Shown here piece by piece: positions 34,851-43,197 of a stretch of 64,000 nt of DNA; within the stretch, counting starts at the first letter, position 1; the number at the start of each line of letters is the position of its first letter. The DNA is from Occallatibacter savannae. GTDB lineage: Bacteria > Acidobacteriota > Terriglobia > Terriglobales > Acidobacteriaceae. Under the pieces are notes generated by a model, which worked only from the letters and a program-made list of their open reading frames with translations, had not been told where the DNA came from and made no database searches. Position numbers and translations under genes: made by a program. The stretch spans positions 175,913 through 239,912 of the forward strand of contig NZ_QFFY01000008.1 in assembly GCF_003131205.1 (NCBI RefSeq). Reading direction: 5' to 3'.

Positions 34851-36380
34851 CTAGAGAAATGCCGCGAGGCGCTGGCCCACGCTGGGGATGCCGATATCCA
34901 AGGCCGCTCCCTGATCGAGGACCGGAATAAGTGTCGTGAATTCGGGACACGAGGTTGAGCCGGTGAGTGCGATGCGTACCGGATCGTAGAGTTCGTTGCC
35001 GGAGATGCCGGTGGTGCTGCTGATCTCACTCATCCACGCATTGAAGTCGGCTGCGGTAAGCGGGCCGGGCTTGGTGCGGGTCTTGGCGGAGATCTCGTAG
35101 ATCACGCGGCGAGCCGAATCGGCGGCGAGGATGGCTGCATTGGCCTCATCGGCGCGGGCGAGGTTCGGATTCATGTGGAAGATGAACGCTGCTTTCGCCG
35201 GGATCTCGCCAAGCCGGTTCACCGAGGGCAGGAACATCGCGATCATATGGAAAAACCAGACCAGTACCGCATCCGGCGTTTCTTCCTTCTCCGGCAAGAG
35301 GCCGCCGAAGTAATCCCAGCACAGGGCGGCGAGCCTGGCGGGCGTCGCAAGCTTGAGATAGTGCCGGTTGAGAGCATTGAGCTTCTCAAAGTCGAAGATT
35401 GCGGGGCTCGCGGCGATGTCTTCGAACGAAAACGCAGCGACCAGTTGATCGGGATTCAGAATCTCCGACTTTGCATCCTTCGGGGTCCAGCCCAGCAGCG
35501 CGAGATGGTTCACAAGAGCTTCCGGCAGATAGCCCATCTCGCGAAAGCCCGACATCGACGTGGCGCCATGCCGCTTCGACAGGCGCTCGCGATCGGGACC
35601 GACGATGGTAGGCAGATGAACGAACTCGGGGACCTTCCACCCGAAGGCCTCGTAGATGGCAACCTGCTTTGGCGTGTTGGCGATGTGATCGTCGCCGCGA
35701 ATCACGTGGGTGATGCCCATGAGGGCATCGTCGACTGTGACGACGTAGTTGTAGACGGGAACTCCGGGGCTTGCCCCGGCGGTTCCACCTTGCGCGGACC
35801 GAACGAGAACGGGGTCGCTGATGGTTTCAGGCGCGAACTCGAGATCTCCGCGGATCGCGTCGTGAAAACGGATCGGCCGGTCTGGAATCTGGAGGCGAAT
35901 GGAATAGGTCTTGCCGCGAAGGAGATTCTCCTTCACGTCGAACTTGTTCATCACGCGGCAGCGGCCGCTGTACACCTGCGGGCGGCCCTCGGCAATGGCG
36001 AGTTGGCGCTCCTCTTCGAGCTCCTCCGGAGTGCAGAAGCAGCGATACGCCTTGCCCTCGGCGAGCAGCTGAGCTGTATGGGTGGCATAGGTTTCCATGC
36101 GCTTCGACTGACGATAGGGGCCGCGATCCCCAGTCTCGCTGGCATCGTTCTCATTGGGACCTTCATCCCAGTTCAGGCCCAGCCAGACCAGCTCCTGAAG
36201 CAGATGCTTCTCGTAGTTGGGCTTCGATCTGTCGACATCGGTGTCTTCGACGCGAATGACGAACTTGCCCCCGCTGCGCCTGGCAAACAGCCAGTTGTAC
36301 AGAGCAGTGCGTGCATTGCCGACATGCAGCATGCCGGTGGGGGATGGCGCAAACCGCACGCGTATACTTTGGCCTTCCAT
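34851..36380 (-). CDS. gltX: Glutamyl-tRNA synthetase
   Basis: 509 residues. RFAPSPTGMLHVGNARTALYNWLFAR (about 9-34) contains the class I HIGH-type motif (HVGN), and RLSKRHGATS (about 254-263) is the KMSKS-type motif. Between them lies the Rossmann insertion and after them the alpha-helical anticodon-binding region. It charges tRNA-Glu, or possibly also tRNA-Gln if gatCAB is present elsewhere. ATG 36380 gives the canonical start. It lies downstream of thiL, gap 41 nt. Confidence 0.96.
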   Translation of the reverse strand: MEGQSIRVRFAPSPTGMLHVGNARTALYNWLFARRSGGKFVIRVEDTDVDRSKPNYEKHLLQELVWLGLNWDEGPNENDASETGDRGPYRQSKRMETYATHTAQLLAEGKAYRCFCTPEELEEERQLAIAEGRPQVYSGRCRVMNKFDVKENLLRGKTYSIRLQIPDRPIRFHDAIRGDLEFAPETISDPVLVRSAQGGTAGASPGVPVYNYVVTVDDALMGITHVIRGDDHIANTPKQVAIYEAFGWKVPEFVHLPTIVGPDRERLSKRHGATSMSGFREMGYLPEALVNHLALLGWTPKDAKSEILNPDQLVAAFSFEDIAASPAIFDFEKLNALNRHYLKLATPARLAALCWDYFGGLLPEKEETPDAVLVWFFHMIAMFLPSVNRLGEIPAKAAFIFHMNPNLARADEANAAILAADSARRVIYEISAKTRTKPGPLTAADFNAWMSEISSTTGISGNELYDPVRIALTGSTSCPEFTTLIPVLDQGAALDIGIPSVGQRLAAFL

Positions 36381-36421
36381 GCACTTACGATAATATCCCG
36401 CAATCTGAAAAGAGCCAGTAA

Positions 36422-37450
36422 CTACTCTGGTTTGGCTTTTCGGGGGCGGAAGTGCTCCCAGCCGCGCGGTTCAAGCGGCTGTTTTTTTCCCGAAGAGACG
36501 AGGACCAGGCGGGGGGCTGACCCGCGATGCCTTTTTACCGTGCCGACCTGCGTGAGCGGGACCCCGGCAATGGTGTGCGGAAGACGCGCACCCGGCGGTG
36601 CTGTGAACAGGAGTTCGTAGTCTTCTCCGCCATGAAGGGCGTCATCGAGCGACGCACCCGGAAAGGTGGGCAGCGATGCCTGGTTGATTTCTGCCGACAC
36701 ACCGGACTCCTGGCAGAGGTGATGAAGATCGGTGGAGAGACCGTCGCTGATGTCGATGGCAGCCGATGTTGCGCCTCGGCGCCGGAGCCAGAGCCCCTGC
36801 TGAATGCGTGGTTGAGGCCACAGGTGCCGCGCGAGTTCGGATTCGGATTGCTTTCGGCCAGAGTTGAGAAGCTGTAGACCGAATGCAGAGCCGCCGAGCG
36901 ACCCTGTCACGTAGATTGAGTGGCCCGGCCGGGCTCCGGAGCGGAGCAGGGCCTTCCCTCGCGGAACTGCGCCGATGAGAACAATGTCCGCAAGGGGCAT
37001 CGAACACTCAGCCAGATCGCCGCCGGCCAGCGGCGTTTTCTGCTGGTCTGCGAGACGCAATAGCCCATCGAGAAATCGGTCGCTCCAGGCAGGCGCTCCG
37101 CGACGAGCAGGCCGGGTCAGTTCAGGAGGAAGGCCAAGCGAAAGAAATGCGGCAAGCGGCCGCGCGCCCATCGCGGCAAGGTCGCTCAGCCCGCGGGCGA
37201 TGGCGCGGTGGCCGACGGCCTCGGGCGGATGCAGATCGCGGCGAAAATGACGCCCCTCGATCGACAGGTCAGTGGTGACGGCGATCTCTTCTCCCGGCCT
37301 GGCCCGCAGAAGCGCGCAATCGTCGCCGATTCCGAGACTTACCGCGCCAGACGACCTTTGCGCTCGCTGCCGGATGCGATCGATAAGTGCAAGTTCCGCC
37401 GCAACTTTCGGGATCGTCGATCGGGAGCTTCGCTGCACGTATCCAAGCAT
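36422..37450 (-). CDS. thiL: Thiamine-monophosphate kinase
   Basis: 342 residues. LGIGDDCALLR (about 39-49), the metal site TTDLSIEGRHFRRD, RGLSDLAAMGARPLAAF and AGGDLAEC are ThiL hallmarks, and AIDISDGLSTDLHHLC plus HGGEDYELLF complete the PurM-like fold. It phosphorylates thiamine monophosphate to the active diphosphate. Start is ATG 37450 (MLGYVQ); an in-frame ATG at 37462 is possible. It precedes gltX and may share its transcript. Confidence 0.93.
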   Translation of the reverse strand: MLGYVQRSSRSTIPKVAAELALIDRIRQRAQRSSGAVSLGIGDDCALLRARPGEEIAVTTDLSIEGRHFRRDLHPPEAVGHRAIARGLSDLAAMGARPLAAFLSLGLPPELTRPARRGAPAWSDRFLDGLLRLADQQKTPLAGGDLAECSMPLADIVLIGAVPRGKALLRSGARPGHSIYVTGSLGGSAFGLQLLNSGRKQSESELARHLWPQPRIQQGLWLRRRGATSAAIDISDGLSTDLHHLCQESGVSAEINQASLPTFPGASLDDALHGGEDYELLFTAPPGARLPHTIAGVPLTQVGTVKRHRGSAPRLVLVSSGKKQPLEPRGWEHFRPRKAKPE

Positions 37451-37707
37451 AGGACATCGCATTCAATGGCCGAAAAGCGTCATTACGCAGGGACAGCTTG
37501 GCCCGGAAAACGGGCGGAATTCGGCCGGTTTTCCGTCACCAGTTTATTGACCCCCCAAAGGGGCGGCTGCTAGCCTAAGTAGAAGTTCAAGAGAGTGCGC
37601 AGTTGTAGAGGCGTACGCAGTAGGGCGGGGCTCCCCCGGTACCTGCATTCATTGACCAACTGGCTACGCGGGTAAGTAGCATCTTTCATTTATGTGAAGG
37701 CAGGATC

Positions 37708-38679
37708 ATGCTGCGAAAGCGCTATTACGTCCTTTTTGTTGCCAGAGATGAAGATGGCCGGGTCAGGAAGATACCCCTTCCTCTGCAGTATGTGTACGGA
37801 TTCGTTGCGGCTGCGCTGGTGGGTGCATTCACCATCGTGGGGTTGGCCGGATCCTACACCCGCATGCTGCTCAAGACTGAGCACTTCAACGAGGTCCGAG
37901 AAGACAATCAAAAGCTTCGCAAGGATGTGAATCAGCTCGCGAAGGTGGCGCACGATCGCGATGTGCAGGTGGCGTCGCTCGGGGCGCTGGCCAGCGAGGT
38001 GACTGCGCTCTACGGGCTTCGTTCGCATAAAGTGCTTCCCGCAAAGCCCACTGCCAATCCAGCCGCAGGCGCAACTCCGGCAAGCCTCACTCTGAAAGAT
38101 GAAGTGAGCAACGCCGATGTGAAGATGACGTTCGAGCAGTTCATCGCGCTCCGCGACCAGGCGATGTCAGGCCGCGTGACGCGCGCGCTCGAGGGCGGGT
38201 TGACGCCAAGCTTCCTCGGGGACTGGACGCAGATCGCGGACGCTCCTTCGATGTGGCCGGTTGAGGGTCGCGTAGGCTCAGGATTCGGTCAGCGTGAAGA
38301 TCCCATCAATGGCGAGGGCGCCTTCCACCCGGGCATGGACATTGAGGCCGCCTATGGCACACCCGTCCGCGCTTCGGCCGATGGCAATGTCACCGGCGAG
38401 AACATGGGTGCGGGATACGGACGCCAGGTGGTGCTCGACCACGGACACGATCTGATCACGCTGTATGGACACCTGTCGTCGATCGCAGTCATTCCCGGTC
38501 AGCACGTACAGCGCGGTCAAGTGATCGGGTATGTCGGGCAGTCTGGCCGTGCGACGGGTCCGCACCTGCACTATGAGGTGCGCGTGCACAAGGTTCCCGT
38601 GAATCCCCACAAGTATCTGCGCATGACGTTCGAACAGGCACTGACCGCGGATACGACGCAACATATCGCCAGCAAATAA
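37708..38679 (+). CDS. M23 family metallopeptidase
   Basis: 323 residues. An N-terminal membrane helix (about 31-50, FVAAALVGAFTIVGLAGSY) is followed by a coiled coil (about 55-95, EVREDNQKLRKDVNQL) and a LytM/M23 domain: WPVEGRVGSGFG, GAFHPGMDIEA (His and Asp zinc ligands) and ATGPHLHYEV (HxH). It probably cleaves peptidoglycan cross-links or acts as an amidase activator, anchored in the inner membrane with the catalytic part in the periplasm. ATG 37708 is preceded by GAAGGCAGG. A terminator follows at 38700. Confidence 0.9.
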   Translation: MLRKRYYVLFVARDEDGRVRKIPLPLQYVYGFVAAALVGAFTIVGLAGSYTRMLLKTEHFNEVREDNQKLRKDVNQLAKVAHDRDVQVASLGALASEVTALYGLRSHKVLPAKPTANPAAGATPASLTLKDEVSNADVKMTFEQFIALRDQAMSGRVTRALEGGLTPSFLGDWTQIADAPSMWPVEGRVGSGFGQREDPINGEGAFHPGMDIEAAYGTPVRASADGNVTGENMGAGYGRQVVLDHGHDLITLYGHLSSIAVIPGQHVQRGQVIGYVGQSGRATGPHLHYEVRVHKVPVNPHKYLRMTFEQALTADTTQHIASK

Positions 38680-38699
38680 GAGACTGGAAATCAGGTGAG

Positions 38700-38729
38700 G
38701 AACGGCTCCAAGCGGGGCCGTTCTTCTTT
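38700..38729 (+). terminator. Rho-independent terminator after M23 gene
   Basis: GAACGGCTCC (38700-38709) pairs with GGGGCCGTTC (38714-38723), with one G-U pair, around AAGC; TTCTTTTG follows. It is 21 nt after the peptidase stop codon. Confidence 0.8.
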
Positions 38730-38797
38730 TGTGCCTGAAGATCAGAGATACGGATCGCGGGCGAATTCTCTCCGGTTCGTCACAATAGTTGTTTCGG

Positions 38798-38820
38798 AAT
38801 AGTATACCGGGCGTACTATT
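38798..38820 (+). promoter_or_regulatory. Probable PadR operator
   Basis: AATAGTA (38798-38804) and TACTATT (38814-38820) form a perfect inverted repeat with 9 nt between, ending 6 nt before the padR start. A site of this size and position is typical of an autoregulating PadR repressor. The binding itself is inferred. Confidence 0.6.
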
Positions 38821-38826
38821 GCCGGC

Positions 38827-39165
38827 ATGGTGAAAACACCGGAGTATCGCGACCTGTTTCCTGGCGCGCTCGAGATGATGATCCTGCAGACTCTGAGCCG
38901 CCGTCCGTTGCACGGGTACGCTCTTGCACAGCACATCAAGTCCATCTCAGACGATCTGCTTCAGATCGAAGAGGGTTCTTTGTATCCGGCGCTGCAACGG
39001 ATGTTGAAGAGTGGTTGGCTGAAGTCGGAGATGGGTGTCTCGGCCAGGAATCGCCCGGTACGCGTTTACAAGGTTACGCCGGCGGGCCGCAAGCGCCTCG
39101 AAGAGGAGAGGTCGAGCTTCGAGAAGATGTTCGCGGGTATCAATCGCGTTCTGGCGATGGGCTGA
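38827..39165 (+). CDS. PadR family transcriptional regulator
   Basis: 112 residues. PEYRDLFPGALEMMILQTLSRRPLHGYALAQHI (about 5-37), IEEGSLYPALQRMLKSGWLKSEMG (about 48-71) and PVRVYKVTPAGRKRLEEER (about 77-95) form the PadR winged helix and the start of its dimerisation helix. In this phylum such genes stand directly before ADOP permease genes and control them. Here the permease begins 12 nt after the stop codon. The operator at 38798-38820 suggests autorepression. Confidence 0.93.
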   Translation: MVKTPEYRDLFPGALEMMILQTLSRRPLHGYALAQHIKSISDDLLQIEEGSLYPALQRMLKSGWLKSEMGVSARNRPVRVYKVTPAGRKRLEEERSSFEKMFAGINRVLAMG

Positions 39166-39177
39166 TGAGGAGTGAAC

Positions 39178-41817
39178 ATGCGCTGGCTTAAGCATCTCCT
39201 GACCCGGGAACACCTCTACGATGAGCTTACTGAATCGATGCGCGAGCATCTCGACGAGAAGATAGCGGATTTGATGGACAGTGGCTTGTCGCAGGAGCAG
39301 GCGGAGAGAGCAGCCCGCGTGGAGTTTGGGAATGTGCTTGTGATTGAGGAGCGCTGTCGGGAGGTGTGGCAGTTGGCTGCGCTTGAATCGCTATGGGCAG
39401 ATGTGAAGTTTGCCGGGCGCCAGATGCGCAAATCTCCCGCGTTCACGATTACGTGTCTTCTGACCCTGGCGCTCGGCATCGGGGCCAACTGTGCGGTGTT
39501 CAGTGCGATCAATACGATTCTGCTTCATCCTCTGCCCTATGAGGATCCGGGAAGACTCGTGCTTGTATCCGAGAGCCTTCCGCTGTTGAACGGAGACAAT
39601 CTGGTTGGAGTTTCGGCGAAGGAGTATCTGGACTACCGGCAGCAGAACACCGTCTTCACAGATGTTGCGGCGTTCGAGACGGAAGAGTTCAATCTCACCG
39701 GTATCGGGCAGGCGCAGCACGTGCATGCAGCGCGAATCTCGGCGACCGCTCTACCGCTGCTCGGCATAGAACCTGAACTTGGCCGTAATTTCAGCAGCGA
39801 AGAAGATCGCCACGGCTCCGACCACGTCGTGCTCCTGTCGCATGGGATTTGGGAGAGTCAGTTTGGCCGCGATCCCTCGATTGTGGGCAAGGCGATCCAT
39901 CTTGATGAGACGACGTATACCGTCATCGGCGTGATGCCATCATCCTTTCGCTTTCCGCTCGATGCCGCGCCACCTTCTGAACGCGCGAGTCTGTGGCTTC
40001 CGATGGCGTTCTCGCCGAACCTGCTGAAACCGGAAAACCGCACGATGGAATTCGGGGTCGGGCTTGTGGGGCGCCTGAAGCCACAGGCCACGGCAAAACA
40101 GGCGCAGAACGAAATGGATCAGATTGCGAATCGCTTCATGCGCGATAGCGGGTACAGCGGATCAATCCGTGTGTCGCCGCACGTGCTTCCTTTTGCGGCG
40201 CACTCGGTAGAAGGTGCACGTTCGCTTCTCATCCTCCTTGCTGCCGCAGTCTTCTGTGTGTTGCTGATCGCAAGTGCCAATGTCGCGAATCTGCTGCTGG
40301 CCCGGGCAAACTCTCGCACGCACGAGATGGCGCTCCGTATGGCCATTGGGGCTAACCGCCGCCGGCTTCTGGGCCAATGTCTGGTAGAAAGCTCGTTTCT
40401 CGGCTTGATTGGTTCCATTGCGGGCATTCTGCTCGCAGTCGTTCTTGTGATGGGTCTCAGGCGTTTCGGGCCGGCGAACCTGCCGCGCCTGCAGGACGTA
40501 GTCATACATCCGGTTGTGCTGCTTTTTGCGGTTACGCTCTCGTTCATCAATAGCCTGTTCTTCGGGTTTATTCCCGCATGGCGGCTCGCCCATGTTTCTC
40601 CCAGGGCTTCGCTGGGAACGACAAAGCAGGCCGGCGGAGACCGTGGCAGCCTTCGCGTGCAGAACTCCGTTGCAGCCGCTGAGATTGCAATTGCGTTTGT
40701 CCTGTTGGTCGCAGGAGGATTGCTGCTGCGCAGCTTTGCGCGCCTGGTCGACTCCCCGTTCGGCTTCAATCCGCAGAATGCTTTTGTGGTCAGGACGGTC
40801 TTTGACCGCGTGCGGTATCCCGAGCCCGTCAAGCGGGATGTTGTCCAGAAGCAAGCATTGGATCGCCTCGCGCGCCTTCCTGGAATCGAAGCCGTCGCGG
40901 AGGCAAGCCACTTACCGCTGAGCGATACGCGCCAGATTGGATTCCGGCTGGAACATGCAGCAGCCGACGACTTTCACGTGGCCGAGAACTCGCTGGTGAG
41001 CTGGGGATATCTTCGGGCGATGGGTATCGCACTGCTGGCGGGGCGAGATTTCAGTCCTGGCGATGCCCGCGATACTCCTCCGGTTGCGATCGTCAATCAA
41101 GCTTTGAGCCGGAAATACTTTGCGGGGCAGTCTGCGATCGGGAAGCACTTCGATTGGGGAGATCGAGGGACATTCACGATTGTCGGTGTCGCGCAAGACG
41201 TGCACATCTCGTCTCTGGATAGTGATCCTCCGCCGATGATCTACCTCGATATGTTTCAAGTAGAAAGCGGAGTCAGCGGCAACACTGCGTTTATTTTGCG
41301 GGGTCCGCAAGCCGCCACTGAACTTTTGCCTGCGATCCAGCGAGAAATCTGGTCGATGGACAGTGAATTACCGCTCTATCAGGCAACAACTTTGCAATCG
41401 CTGATCTCTGAATCGCTGGCACAGCGAAGCTTCACACTCGTTCTCCTTGGCGCCTTCGCCGCTACTGCCCTGGTGCTTGCAGCGGTCGGCATCTTCGGAG
41501 TGATCTCCTACCTTGTTCTGCAACGGAGACGCGAATTCGGCGTGCGGGTGGCTCTGGGGGCGGATCGTTCGCAAATCACTCACCTGGTGCTCGCGCGTGG
41601 AGCGTGGATCGCCCTTGCCGGATGTGCGAGTGGACTGGCGCTTTCAGTTGTGGCTTCTCGCCTGCTGGCGACGAGTCTCTACCATACAAACTCCTATGAC
41701 CCGGTGATGTTCTGTGCGGTGCTGCTGCTTCTTTTTGCGGTTGTGTTGCTGGCTTCCTGGATTCCGGCGCAGCGTGCCGCGAAGGTCGATCCAATGGAGT
41801 CTCTGCGCATCGAGTAG
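39178..41817 (+). CDS. ADOP-type ABC transporter permease
   Basis: 879 residues. An N-terminal helical cytoplasmic segment (MRWLKHLLTREHLYDELTESMREHLDEKIADL) leads to helix 1 (LGIGANCAVFSAINTILL), a MacB_PCD-like periplasmic domain (about 110-330), FtsX helices (LLIASANVANLLLARANSRTHEMALRMAIGANRRRLL, about 370-405), a second periplasmic domain and three final helices ending in WIPAQRAAKVDPMESLRIE. Two MacB_PCD/FtsX units in tandem define ADOP. GTG at 39172 is less likely than ATG 39178, which has TGAGGAG upstream. No ATPase gene is adjacent. Substrate unknown. Confidence 0.93.
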   Translation: MRWLKHLLTREHLYDELTESMREHLDEKIADLMDSGLSQEQAERAARVEFGNVLVIEERCREVWQLAALESLWADVKFAGRQMRKSPAFTITCLLTLALGIGANCAVFSAINTILLHPLPYEDPGRLVLVSESLPLLNGDNLVGVSAKEYLDYRQQNTVFTDVAAFETEEFNLTGIGQAQHVHAARISATALPLLGIEPELGRNFSSEEDRHGSDHVVLLSHGIWESQFGRDPSIVGKAIHLDETTYTVIGVMPSSFRFPLDAAPPSERASLWLPMAFSPNLLKPENRTMEFGVGLVGRLKPQATAKQAQNEMDQIANRFMRDSGYSGSIRVSPHVLPFAAHSVEGARSLLILLAAAVFCVLLIASANVANLLLARANSRTHEMALRMAIGANRRRLLGQCLVESSFLGLIGSIAGILLAVVLVMGLRRFGPANLPRLQDVVIHPVVLLFAVTLSFINSLFFGFIPAWRLAHVSPRASLGTTKQAGGDRGSLRVQNSVAAAEIAIAFVLLVAGGLLLRSFARLVDSPFGFNPQNAFVVRTVFDRVRYPEPVKRDVVQKQALDRLARLPGIEAVAEASHLPLSDTRQIGFRLEHAAADDFHVAENSLVSWGYLRAMGIALLAGRDFSPGDARDTPPVAIVNQALSRKYFAGQSAIGKHFDWGDRGTFTIVGVAQDVHISSLDSDPPPMIYLDMFQVESGVSGNTAFILRGPQAATELLPAIQREIWSMDSELPLYQATTLQSLISESLAQRSFTLVLLGAFAATALVLAAVGIFGVISYLVLQRRREFGVRVALGADRSQITHLVLARGAWIALAGCASGLALSVVASRLLATSLYHTNSYDPVMFCAVLLLLFAVVLLASWIPAQRAAKVDPMESLRIE

Positions 41818-41914
41818 CACAGTCCCCACTTTCTCAACCTGCTGCACAGATGCGTCGGGTTTCGACGTAGTATCGTTTCCTGTTGGATTCTTTTGGAATC
41901 AACGGGAGATATCT

Positions 41915-43051
41915 GTGGGCTATCGGATTCGTTTTAGTTTTCTTCTTGCCTTGATGGCGTTAGCCGTTCCTGCACTTGCGCAGGATCGTGCTGCCGAGGT
42001 GAAACTTGCATTCAGCCGGGCGCAGCATCTGCGGCACGGCATCAATGCCTCTGAGTGGTTCGCGCAGAAGCCGGGACACTACTCCGCCGCCGAGACCAGC
42101 GCGTACACCGACGACGCCGACATTGCGCTGATGGCGCAGCTCGGTTTTGACAATGTCCGGCTGAGCATCGATGCCGAGCCTCTGGCGCGCGGATTTGCCG
42201 GACACGATGCTTCTGACTTCATCGGCAGGCTCGATCACGCCGTGGACCAGATGCTGGCCAAGGGCATGGCGGTCCAGATCGACATCCATCCCGAGAGCGA
42301 TTACAAGAAAGCGGTGAGCACGACCGGCGAGGGCGTCGACCGCTTCGTGATGCTCTGGCGCAAGCTGGCCGCGCATTACGCAGATCGCAATCCCGATCTG
42401 ATCTTCTTCGAGATCATGAATGAGCCGGAAGAGCGTGACGCCTACCGCTGGAATGGCGTGCAGGCTCGGGCGGCGGCTGCGATTCGAGAGGTCGCTCCGA
42501 AGAACACCATCATCGCAGCAGGAGCGAACTGGTCGGGCATCGGCGACCTGCTCATGCAGCAGCCGTTGCGCGATGGAAATGTGGTCTACACGTTCCATTT
42601 CTACGAGCCCATGCAGTTCACGCATCAGGGAGCGAGCTGGACCGGCACATGGCCGATGCTGACGCACCAGATTCCCTATCCTCCCACGGAGGAAAGCCTC
42701 GAAGCTTCCCTTGCGCAGGTTCCGGACGCGCGAAGCAAGTATGAGCTGGAGCAGTACTGGCTCGATCACTGGGACGCGCGCAGGATCAGGATGCAGATGG
42801 ATGCCGCGGCAGCCTGGGGCAAGAAGAATGATGTTCCCGTCACCTGCAACGAATTCGGCGTGCATCGGCCGGTGGCGCCGGCGGACTCGCGCATGCGGTG
42901 GATCCATGATGTGCGCACCGCTCTCGAGGCCGACGGTATCGGCTGGACGATGTGGGATTATCGCGGAGGCTTCGGCGTAGTGTGGAAAGAAGACGGCAAG
43001 CCGGCGAAGGTGGACGATGCGGTGGTGCAGGCGCTCGGGCTGAAACACTAG
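41915..43051 (+). CDS. GH5-like secreted cellulase-type glycosidase
   Basis: 378 residues. Signal peptide (about 1-24, ending PALAQ), then a TIM-barrel: INASEWF, LGFDNVRLSIDAE, VQIDIHPE, IFFEIMNEPEE (acid/base Glu in the NEP motif), VYTFHFYEPMQFTHQG and VTCNEFGVH (nucleophile Glu). The layout fits GH5 endoglucanase or mannanase-like enzymes, secreted to act on beta-glycans. Start is GTG 41915, as GGGAGATAT lies 7 nt upstream and it gives a proper signal peptide; the longer ORF starts within the ADOP gene and is rejected. Confidence 0.9.
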   Translation: MGYRIRFSFLLALMALAVPALAQDRAAEVKLAFSRAQHLRHGINASEWFAQKPGHYSAAETSAYTDDADIALMAQLGFDNVRLSIDAEPLARGFAGHDASDFIGRLDHAVDQMLAKGMAVQIDIHPESDYKKAVSTTGEGVDRFVMLWRKLAAHYADRNPDLIFFEIMNEPEERDAYRWNGVQARAAAAIREVAPKNTIIAAGANWSGIGDLLMQQPLRDGNVVYTFHFYEPMQFTHQGASWTGTWPMLTHQIPYPPTEESLEASLAQVPDARSKYELEQYWLDHWDARRIRMQMDAAAAWGKKNDVPVTCNEFGVHRPVAPADSRMRWIHDVRTALEADGIGWTMWDYRGGFGVVWKEDGKPAKVDDAVVQALGLKH

Positions 43052-43197
43052 TCCTACGAAAGCGATCTGGTCGTTCGAGGCCGACAACTTGCCGGCCCCG
43101 GACGGCAGCGCACGCTACGTAAGCGCCGAAGTCTTCGATTGCGCTGGTGCAATCGGTGTGACATGATACGACGCGTATCCCTTCTTTCTGAGGCGGC

